A stretch of DNA of 64,000 nt, from positions 19,173,989 to 19,237,988 of the forward strand of contig NC_063278.1 in assembly GCF_910591885.1 (NCBI RefSeq), read 5' to 3'. Position 1 is the first letter of the stretch. The number at the start of each line of letters is the position of its first letter. Source of the DNA: Bombus terrestris (Eukaryota; Arthropoda; Insecta; Hymenoptera; Apidae). Below are positions 24,490 to 34,300 of the stretch, in pieces. The notes beneath the pieces are model-generated. The model saw only the letters and a list, made by a program, of their open reading frames with translations. It did no database searches and was not told the DNA's origin. The translations under genes were made by a program, and so were the position numbers.

Positions 24490-24493
24490 TACG

Positions 24494-24697
24494 TTATAAC
24501 GTAACACTATATAACGTTATACGTTATTGCGTAATAGTATATAACGTTATACGTTACTACGTAGTAGTATATAACGTTATACGTTATTACGTTATTGCGT
24601 AATAGCATATAACGTTATACGTTATAACGTAACACTATATAACGTTATTCGTGATTACGTTATTGTATATAACGTTATACGTTATTGCGTAATATTG
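24494..24697 (+). repeat. 30-bp satellite block left of LINE-3
   Basis: This is about seven units of the TTATTGCGTAAT / TTATAACGTAAC subfamily in + orientation, ending at the T run of LINE-3 (24,698-24,708). Confidence 0.9.
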
Positions 24698-24738
24698 TTT
24701 TTTTTTTTGCATGAAGAGGGGAAAATGCTGTTACTCAT

Positions 24739-24762
24739 ACCCAGTGACCCGCATCACTGGGT
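24739..24762. other. Hairpin in LINE-3 3' UTR
   Basis: ACCCAGTG (24,739-24,746) and CACTGGGT (24,755-24,762) form a perfect 8-bp stem with an 8-nt loop, about 30-50 bp from the poly(A) end. It is a candidate recognition structure for the element's reverse transcriptase (inference). Confidence 0.6.
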
Positions 24763-24896
24763 TATGTGGGACTCGGGCGCGTGTATTTGCCATACCCACT
24801 AAAAGCCGCTCAACCCCGGTAAGACCTGTCCGCAGTCATCAGGGTTGTCCTTTCATGCCCCGTTGTATCTTCTTCTTCGGGCAGTTACTGCTCATG

Positions 24897-27800
24897 TCAT
24901 CTTCTCAGCCAGTTCAGAATACTGGGTTGATCTCCTTCTGCGGTTTTTAGTTGTTTTGTATTCTTGCCTTCACTGCTTGGCGTAGTTGTTGCTCTCGTTC
25001 TCCTCCTTGCCTCCTCCCAAGCCTTCGCTGTCACCATCCTGTGACACATGACGGTCTTGCAGAATTGCCTAAATTTATCCCAGCTCTCGTTCTTGGCGGT
25101 CACCGTGGCGATCAGATTGTCCACGTCTATCTTCTCGCCAAGTGCGTTCTCCAGCTCGATCCTTCTGTCCGTCCACTTCGGTCACGCGAAGAGGGCGTGC
25201 TCTGCATCGTCGTTGGGGTCTCCACAGTCGAGACAGATGCTGTCGCTGTTCTTGCCAATCCTCTTCCTATAGACACCGAAGCTCCCATGCCCGGTTAACA
25301 GCTGCATGGTGTGATAATCGATGTCCATCTTCTTTTTGGTAAATAGCTGCGCACTCGGTATTAATTTCCTTATGACATTCTCCTTTTTGTAGTTGTTCCA
25401 CTCCTTCTGCCACTGCTCTTGTGCCTTCTAGCGAATCGCCTCCAGTTCCTCCTTCAGCTTGCTGCCGACATCCGCGCCGATCCTCGTCTCATGGATCTTG
25501 TTCCTCTCGTAAGTCTCTCCGAGCATTTTTATCTTTATGTAGATCGGGAGATTCCCGGTCAACGCGCAAAGTGCCGCGTGGGAGACGGTACGGTATACCG
25601 TCGTTGTTATGCACAGGGCCGTTCGTTGTGCCCGTTTCAACTTCTTCCTGTTCTTATCGGTATTCGCTGCTCTAGCCCACACCGGTACTCCGTAAGTTAC
25701 GATGGACTCCCACACATTGTAGTAAAGCCTACAAGCCAAGCTGGGCGGCCTGTTGATGTTAGGCAGTATTCCCCTAAGGGCTCCTATTAACTTGTCGGCT
25801 CTATTACACACCGTCTCGATATGCGCACCAAACCTCCGACTGGTATCGATGATGACTCCGAGATACTTGATGCGGTCGACCGTTTCGATGTCCGAAGAGC
25901 CCAACTTGAGTTTCACCACTCGTGGCACTTGCAACCTAGTGATGAGCATGACTTCCGTCTTTTCTCTCGCCAGTGTGAGACCGACACTTGTGCACCAATC
26001 GTTGGCGATCCTTAGCATCACGTTGACCTTGGCGGAGGCCTCTTCGTTCTTCCCGACGGAACACGTGATGGTCAGATCGTCTGCGAAGGCGGTTGCTCTG
26101 ACCATTGGCATGTTGTCGAGTCTCTCGAGCAACCGGTCGTATATCAAGTTCCAGAGGAATGGTCCGAGGATGGATCCCTGCGGAACTTCCGCCGCCACCT
26201 CGTGCTCCACCGTGCCCTACTGGTTGCTCACGATGATCTTCCTTCCAGATAGTTAACTGCCAATTAGCCTTTTGACCTTCAATGGCAGCTTCCTCCTGTC
26301 AAATTCCTCGTATATGCTCTTCCACCTGAGCGAATTGAAGGCATTGCTAATGTCCAGGGCGATCATCACGCATATTATCCTCTTCTGTTTGCAGATGTCG
26401 GCAAACTTCATCACCTGCGTGATGGCATCTACCGTACTCCTCTTCTTTCTGAAGCCATACTGCCTCCGATAGAACGGGTCCGTTCCGATGCATCTCTCGA
26501 TGATCTTCTTAAAGCATTTTTCTCAGATCTTGCTCATAGCTGGGAGTATGGTTATCGGCCGGTACGCGTTAGGGAGACGGGGATCCTTTCCAGACTTCCT
26601 TAGCAGTATTACTCTGGCCGTCTTCCAGCAGTCTGGGATCCTTCCTGATTCGGTGATGCCGTTGATCGCCCTTGTCACGAGCTCGCTCCTGCGACTCGCT
26701 ATCAGCTTCGCGATCTCGCCCGGAACGCCATCGACTCCTGCAGCCTTCTTGGTGTTCATTCTTCCGGCGGCATCGACGACATCGCCTTCGCCGATGACGA
26801 CGCTGAGGCTGATGTCTGCTTCCTCTTCGGTCTCTGCCTCTTCGCGGCCCTCGTAATGGGAGGGTCGGTGTCCCATGGTGAATAGCCTCTGTAGGACTGC
26901 CTCCACCATGTCGATCGGCATGTCGTTGGTTGGTCCCTTGCTTTTGCATCTCTTCATGACCGTGCGATAGGGTTTGCCCCAAGGGTCGCTCTCCAGTATC
27001 TTGCAGTATTCTGTCCAAGCTGTTGTTTTGCTGCGGGCGATCTCCTTTTTTAACTGCCTTCGGATCTCCTTGTAGGCGTTGACGAGGGGTTCGGTGTTGC
27101 TGGCATTCTTCTTCCTCTCTCTCGTCTCCTTCCTGAGCGCTTTGTGCGTCTGCGCTCTAAGTTCCGCAATCTTCGGGTTCCACCAGTAGTTCGCGTACTT
27201 TCCGCTCGCCGCACAGCCCGCCTTTCTTAGCATCCCTTCGCACATACCTTCGATGCACTTTTGCAAGGACTCGGCCCCATCCGCTCCGATAGCCGCGTTG
27301 AGGTCCTCCTTCTTCAGTGTGTCGTCGAATCTACTCAGGAACTCCTCCGGCGCCATGTCCTTGGTCACGTACCTGTAGAACTTCGATGCGGTTCGAGTCT
27401 TCCTCGCCTTAAACCTGTGGAGTACGTACAGATGGTCCGAGGCCGAGTATTTGTCCAAGACCGCGCTTCCGGCGTGTATCTCGCTGACCTTGTTCGATAC
27501 ACTTATTATGTCAGGGAAGCTCGTCTTCCTGTTCATGAAGAAGGTGTACTTTTCCTTGAGTCTCAATGGAAACACCCGGTGGCCGCTTAATGCCTCCATT
27601 AATACTCTCCCTCTTTTGTCTGTGGTCGATCCTCCCCAACAGGTTGACTCTGCGTTGAAGTCTCCGACCACGACGACCTTGTCGTGTCTTCTAGCAACGT
27701 TCTTCGTCATAGATAACAGCGTGTTTATGTACTTGGAATACGCTTGTTTATTTATGTTGGGCGAGCAGTATCCGCTGAAGCAGAAGACGTCGCCGACGCG

Positions 27801-28031
27801 AACGCCCACTATCCCATCGCTCTTGACCTCTGTTGTTTCATCAAGAAGTTCGCCATTGAGGAATGTGACCCATATCGAGGCGTCTCCTTTGGTGTCATTA
27901 AACCAGTGAGGTAGCTGCCTGTTCGGCTCGGATATTATTATTATTATATCCGGCCTAAGTTCGATCACTCATTGGTGCATCAAGTCCTGCGCCAGCTTGC
28001 ATCTGTTGAGGTTTATCTGCAATATTTTCAT
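24897..28031 (-). pseudogene. LINE-3 ORF2, endonuclease-reverse transcriptase with six stops
   Basis: All parts lie in one frame of about 1,045 codons, the usual size for R1-type ORF2. The start MKILQINLNRCKLAQDL is typical of that clade's endonuclease, followed by VVVGDFNAESTCWG and ASDH. Reverse transcriptase motifs are PNAYRPITILPAMSK, QYGFRKKRSTVDAI, ALDISNAFNSLRW, VPQGSILGP and catalytic FADD (26,076-26,087). The C-terminal zinc motif CLDCGDPNDDAEHALFA ends where the last Cys codon has become TGA. In-frame stops: 27,969-27,971, 26,523-26,525, 26,253-26,255, 26,217-26,219, 25,428-25,430 and 25,182-25,184. The absence of frameshifts despite six stops suggests decay by point substitution. 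The final stop is at 24,897-24,899. Confidence 0.92.
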
Positions 28032-28322
28032 TTTTTCATTCTCAACAGCATTCTATATTCTGGGCAAGCCAGGGACCCGGTTACGTGGTCAAATTTCACT
28101 CCTTTCTCCTTGCTGCAGATGGAGCAGCACGGTGCGTTGACGCAGGCAGCTATCGTGTGGTCTTTGGCTCCACGCTTCCTGCAAATCTCCTTTCCAGGGC
28201 TTATCGCCGTGCATTTGTTTGCGATATGCCCGAACGTGTGGCATCTGAAGCACTTTACCACATTGGGTAATGCCTTTATCGAGGCTATTGTCAAGCCGGT
28301 TCTGATCTTCCGGCTCGCCCCC
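28028..28322 (-). pseudogene. LINE-3 ORF1, C-terminal fragment with zinc knuckles
   Basis: Only about the last 98 codons remain; the frame is open to the element's truncated edge at 28,322. It holds one good knuckle (CFRCHTFGHIANKC) and a second one in which the expected second Cys reads Arg (CRKRGAKDHTIAAC). A third cysteine group (CSICSKEKG...H...C) follows. It ends LLRMKK with TGA at 28,028-28,030, overlapping the ORF2 ATG at 28,029-28,031. Confidence 0.85.
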
Positions 28323-28590
28323 TAACGTTATATAGTATTACGTTATAACGTATAACGTTATATAGTATTATATAATAACGTGGAACGTTATATACTATCA
28401 CGTTATGACGTGTAACGTTATATGGTATTACGCTTTAACGTATAATGTGTATAGTATTACAGTATAACGTATAACGTTATATAGTGTTACGTTATAAAGT
28501 ATAACGTTATATAGTGTTACGTAATAACGTATAACGTTATATGCTATTTCGTTACGACGTATAACGATATATGGTATTACGTTATAACGT
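28323..28590 (-). repeat. 30-bp satellite block in inverted orientation
   Basis: This block reads as the reverse complement of all other satellite blocks: repeated AACGTTATATAGTATTACG followed by TTATAACGT. It belongs to the TTATAACGTAAT subfamily seen at 24,494-24,694. It is the outermost satellite in the window; unique DNA begins right after it. Confidence 0.92.
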
Positions 28591-28676
28591 TACGCACGTA
28601 GCTGCACTCGAGGGATGAATGTTCTGTCTAAAAAAGGTATGGAGTAATGATATAGCTCTCCTCAAAAAGAAATAGT

Positions 28677-29075
28677 TGTAGCGGCACGCGACTGTAAACA
28701 TTCCAACGTTTTCTGTCCCGTGGCTGGCCTCACGTAAATGCTATTTTTCGTGTTGGATGATTACCAGATGTCGACGCATCTCTACAGTACATGTTCAGCT
28801 AGCTTGAGGACCCGTTACAAATCCTAAGATTTAGTTAACTAAAGTCCTTCAACATACAAACAGACTTTGTCGCAACTACTTGAAGATAGGTGAAATTATT
28901 TTTCTCATGAACGACGTTTCCCGCTAGCCATTTTCGCTCAAGGACGGCTATCATCCTTCTCTAAACCTTAAATAAAATAAATCCTTTTCTAACCACCAAC
29001 ATGGAAATTAACATCAATTTCCCTCACTTTCCGATCGAAGGTTTTCCTCGATGAATCCGAGGATCTCGATTGTAA
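28677..29075 (+). repeat. Diverged partial copy of the solo-LTR family
   Basis: Beginning TGTAGCGGCACGCGACTGTAA, this stretch follows the solo LTR (23,760 onward) for roughly 400 bp. Shared landmarks, in order, are TTCTGTCCCGTG, GATGATTnCCAGATGTCGA, the segment around GAGGACCCG, GACTTTGTC, the CGCTAGC segment, CTCAAGG, CTAACCACCAAC, TTTCCCTCACT and GAATCCGA. It lacks the LTR's second half. A short possible second head (GTAGCTGCACTCGAGGGATG) lies just before it at about 28,596. Confidence 0.75.
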
Positions 29076-31274
29076 TGTGGCTGATAATCTGTTATAATTT
29101 TAACATTAAATATAGACTTTCAGAGTTTCTACTGGATAGAACCTATTGGAAGCTAATGAGAAGTTGTTTACACTTACAAGCGATGTTCGATCGATGTAAC
29201 AATGCGGTATAATGTAACGGCAACATAAGCTCATAAATGATAGTGCAATCAAATAATAAGATGTCGGTAGACTGCTTATAATAAACTGTTTTCTTTCTAC
29301 GCTTCATATAACTGCATGATATTATTAATAATCTTATATATAAATTTACAAGAATTACTAAATATATCTTCATTTCCTTAAAAATGTTAAAAGTGTCGAA
29401 AAGTGTTTCACATTACAGATTTATATCTGTTTCATTTTCCTTACTCTGCGAGTAACTTGTTCCAGATAATCGTAACGAAGCATTTTTTCTCGATTTTCAC
29501 ATCATATACGTTTAATTTCTGAAAGAGAGTACGACAATGTTGATTGGCCGGAAAAGGCTGTTGACTTACAAGTCAGAAATTAAATGGCTTTATGAATGAA
29601 CAGGGAGACAGTCTACTCAATGTAACCTTTGTATCGATGATAGTGATGTTCTAACCAACACCTATAAAATCGTGTATGCTCGGATGTACACATCTTTACG
29701 TATTGACGCATCTGTGAGAAGAGGGGGGGGGGGGGGTTAAATGCTCGAGTCAATTCGGTAATGTCAGGCAGGGTTAAACGATCTTCTGACCCCTGACAAG
29801 TCATTCTTAACAAGTCGGCAAATTCACTTTGCAATCCTGTTATTGGACATCTGTAACCAATTGGATTTAAAATAGATTGAAAACATACTCAATAGTTTTT
29901 TATGCAACTGATGTAGCGAAACTTTAAAGTTATTGCAACAGGAATAAAATCATTGAATTCGATTTACAATTCAATCGAATATATCAAGAGTCTTATCAAT
30001 CTTAACACTTAGCTAACCAAGTAGGGAGATCTCCCTTTTATACTTTTGCAACGCATTTTCTTTTTCTTTTCTTTTGTTATTATCAGTTATTGTTTACCTG
30101 GAATTGTTTCCAATTAATTGCGCCACTTTTTCTACTCTTATAAAGTACAGTATATAATAAAATACACTAATTTATTTATACCATATTGTAATAAAAATAT
30201 TAAAATGCATTGTGAATTTTTAATTTCACGTTCTAGTCGTGTTACTTATCTTTAGTCACCTATAATATTTTTAATTTTACCTATATTTTTTTATACTTTT
30301 AATATATACTTTTAATTTAATGTTTTCTATAAACAATATGTGAAATCGTTATATAAAATCATTACTAAAAAATATAATTGACCACTTAAATAATTTTTAG
30401 ACTTCTTTGTTTTTTAAATAGTGACTATTAGTCCTCGATACTTTGAACAATGCGCAATAGACAGCATATAGATTGGTTTGTCCGAGCGCGATGAGAAACG
30501 TATAGCTCGCTGTGGCGCGAGCAGTTGGCTAAGTGTTAATTATTAAATGATTAATAATAATAAGTCGCTGATACTCGTAAATGTTTAGTAATAAAAGAAT
30601 AACAATATTGCAACACGTGGTGTTCTACGAGAAAAACTTAACGTTATTTAATTGTTAATTCGTTCAGATTTCCATATCTCAATCTGAGAATCTTCAAGTT
30701 CTAAACAATTGCGTATTCCAGTTTCCATCGTAAACCTCGAAAGACCCTAGAGAGCGTTTAACCGGTCGGTAATTGTCCTAATGAGTCCAATGAGGGCCCC
30801 GAGCAATATTGTTTTCTCTCTCCTTCTCCCTCTCACTCCTGGAATGTAATTAGCGTTTCGTCTGTTGCGTTCTGTTAAAAGGTTCCTTTCGTTGTTTGCT
30901 CTTGACTCCTACTTCCTTGCGCTTGCATGATCCACGGAGGGGTTACAGAGTTATTACATGCGATATGTTATTGGACTGGACCGTGTTAGCCGCGTGCCCC
31001 GAGAAGCGCGGAGAAACTCGAAGAAGAGAGGGAGCAAGGAAGAAGGAGACCGCGTGTATGTTCTCGGTTCTCGGTTCTCGGCAAAAAGGGGGTGTTGCCT
31101 CTTCAGTAACGAAGTGAACAGTGTCTGTGACGCTAGCAGTTTCTCTCTATCTATTTCTGGATACACATGATATCGTCTTTGACATCTTAAGCGGCTGTAT
31201 CACTCACGGTGTAAAGTAATCATCGATTAGATTAATTCGGAAGCCATACAGATCCGAAAAGTGATTTAATCAAC
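29076..31274. other. Intergenic DNA upstream of the Ly6 gene
   Basis: No gene was recognised. It is AT-rich single-copy DNA with a run of 14 G at 29,723-29,736. From about 30,750 the composition changes: a pyrimidine-rich stretch (30,810-30,840), a purine-rich one (31,000-31,050) and a 7-bp tandem (TTCTCGG, about 31,062-31,081). This last part is the likely promoter and 5' UTR region of the gene starting at 31,275, but no start site can be fixed. At most one short 5' exon could be hidden here. Confidence 0.5.
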
Positions 31275-31335
31275 ATGTCCTCCAGATTAACATGGATGTT
31301 GGTCATCTTCGGTCTGGTTGTCCTTTCGCAATCAG
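31275..31335 (+). CDS. Ly6 gene exon 1: signal peptide
   Basis: It encodes MSSRLTWMLVIFGLVVLSQS plus one base. The ATG is preceded by ATCAAC, an acceptable insect context. The donor GTAAAA starts at 31,336. Confidence 0.85.
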
Positions 31336-34300
31336 GTAAAACAATTAGTAACGTGTAGAATACGTCTTAATATAACAATATAATGTAACACGTATTAAAT
31401 ATTTTTATATATAAAATTAAGGCCACGTGAATAAGTTAACGTTTCGTATATTTGCATTATTCTTTAACCGCGTATCGTATAATTATCTAATAATCTATTG
31501 TTGAAGTGCAATCAATTCGTGATATCGCTAGAAATAACTATAGTTTCGGTACGACAGAAAATTTATGAGTAGAATATAAATTGAAAGACTCTTATATTTA
31601 TGCTTAAGGAATAGTTGAAAAAAATAATCGGAAAATGAATTGTACGAATTGTAATTTAAAGAAATAAGAAAGGCAAATTGTTTCATAAATACGATATAAA
31701 TGTATCGATTCGCGTGAAACAAGCTATAAAAAAATTTTAAATATTCGGAAAAAATGAAATTTGTAAACTAATGTCGAGTAGCAAAGGTAATGATTTATTT
31801 GTCCAGTAAGCAAGATTTATATAAGAAACCATGACGGTAGAATGTTACGTTATTTGCTCATTAAACTCGACCATTACTATTCTTGGGTCCTCGCTTGTTC
31901 TACTGACGATTTTAATTATTGCGTTTGTTTTCGTGTTAGTGTGTTCATTATTATTGTCTTATCAGATATATTAAGTCGCCTATTACTGTCATTTGTTTGT
32001 TTATTATATGTCGCGCTACGTCATGCTCATGACACAGTAAAATAAAAAACCGAGTACGAGTAGTTGATATAATAAAATAATATTATATAATAATATATAA
32101 CATTAATATTATATGTTATAGTATATAATATCAATATTAATATTAACATAAATCAGTATAGATAAAATCATATTAATTGTTACTGTGATTATTTAAGCGG
32201 AGTGTTAGTTTGCGGGAATTATATGCAACATATTTTATATCCGATTAGTAGATGGTCAGGTGATTAATGTATACGTATAATTTGTAAGTATCGATGACAT
32301 AATACAAATTGTATAGAGCAATTCCATTCTTAACTATTCCATCATTTGCCGCTATAGTATGGGGGGTGACGTGGAAGAGCGAGCAATCGTCAAAACATTC
32401 CATAAAATTTCTCAGAAAAGTTCTCTAAATATTTGATTGTTATAATAAATAAAATATATAATAGAAACAGAGCTAAAAATGTGAAAATAATCCAAAATCG
32501 TATTTGATTAAACGTTACGTATATTTAAGAATCATGTTTGAGATTTAGTACCGTTCAAGATATGACGCAAGAAAATTTGCTTAACAATATATTTTACTTT
32601 GTCGCATTTCATATGCTATATTTACTGATATTTAATAATGTATTTACATATGTTATAGGTTTAGCTTTACGATGTTGGGATTGCGCTTCCAATAATAATA
32701 TACTGTGTAGTGATCCACTGAACATTACAGAACATCAAGCGGCGTTTTATACGAAACTTTGCGAAACTGGATCTTACGAACCGGTAAAACATGTGTGCAG
32801 GAAAATTGTGAGAAGAGGTAAGTGGTTTGATGAGGAATTTATTAAAAAATAATTTATTCTTGTCAACGTTGCTTTACAAAAAACGTATTTCTGATGTAGC
32901 CTAGAAAATACTAAAACGAAATAATTCAAAATTGTGTTCTGTCTAATATAATGTTTAATTCATAATACAATTGCAAATTAACTTGCAAGTGATTAAAAGT
33001 TTCTTTGTAGTATTTTTATTAATTTTGTATTTATACTATTCGCAACTACGTTTACTCTACCCTACGTATGAAAAATATTTCCTATTTAATAAAACACTTA
33101 CTGTTGTGTTTTTCACTCAAATGTCTACTTGCATATAAATATGCATATGTTTAATAGATCATAGACAATTCATTTTTTCTTGCAGCCGAGTATTGATTAA
33201 CTGATCATACACGTTGTTTCCATTCTGCATATAGACATTTATTTAGTAAACACATTTAATCAAAGTAATTAATTTTTTTCGAAATGCATTTGTAATAATA
33301 ATAACAATTATTGCAATCAATGACTTGATATAGTACGACTGAAATTTGAATTTGCATGAATGTGCTCATATTTTAAGACATCCTGTTTCGTCATAAGCAT
33401 AGCAATTTATTACTCAATTACGTACGATGTTCTCACGTTGGATGACGTATTTGATATATGTGTATATACTGCGTGAAACAAGAGAACATCATAATCTAGT
33501 GTTTATCGTCTCCAACTTAATCGCCACGACATACCATGTTTCACTCGTGAGTCACAGCACGCGCTGCTACGTTCTACACTATAATCACGATAATAATATG
33601 TTGTCAAGGTCAAAACCGCGCCCGTGTTGAAGGAAAATCACTCACCGTTGTAAAATTTTGAATATCAAGGTTAATCCTACTAACGTGGCCGTAATCTTAG
33701 GATTAATGATATTCATACATGCATGATAACTGAGAGATTAATAAAATTTGTGTAACACGAAAAATTATGCGAAATGAATATGTTCACTGATAACGACAAC
33801 AACATTTGGAAAATCAAAGTTACTTAATAAAATAAAATGCATTTGATTTGTAATAATAACAAAAATAATTTTCATTTTCCAGTAGACTTCATCGAAATTT
33901 TTTAATATATTGTAATGAAATATAAATTCAGGAAGTATATAGAGTACATAAAAAATGCTTTATCGGTTAACATAATTCCTTGTTTTGGAATATCTCGAGC
34001 TTTAAATTGTTTATTTCCGAAGTGAACAATAGTTACAATAATTTTTTTACTCGTGTTTCAAATCAAAGAGATAGATTAGATATTATTTGCTCCATTAAAA
34101 TGTCTTTTGCTCGTTTTCGAGACTCTGATGTTCAGTTTATAAAAAAATCTGAGTTTATTTAAATGCGCAATACCGTAATTATTTCCTCAATTCATTTCGT
34201 CATATACTTTGAATCACAAGCGTTACACAATCTGTTGCACCATATCGTTCAAATAACACTACGTTTTAACAGAAACACAAGAGGAAACGTCGCATATAGC

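Larger units (their letters stand above)
24698..28322 (-). mobile_element. LINE-3: decayed R1-like non-LTR retrotransposon, 5' truncated
   Basis: This is a reverse-oriented LINE with markedly higher GC than its surroundings. It starts (5' side, 28,322) inside ORF1 and ends in a short A tail (T run 24,698-24,708). ORF1 and ORF2 overlap in ATGA, the stop-and-restart arrangement common in R1-clade elements. ORF2 has an R1-type endonuclease, reverse transcriptase and C-terminal CCHC motif, but six in-frame stops. No target-site duplication is visible, and the satellite on the 5' side runs in the opposite direction to that on the 3' side, so a rearrangement probably removed the original 5' junction. 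Confidence 0.92.

Noticed and set aside
26569..27018. 149-codon Arg-rich frame overlapping LINE-3 ORF2
   Set aside because: It is an off-frame reading of the reverse transcriptase region, low in complexity.
29723..29736. Run of 14 G as a structural element
   Set aside because: A simple homopolymer; it may be a sequencing-prone site and has no further pattern around it.
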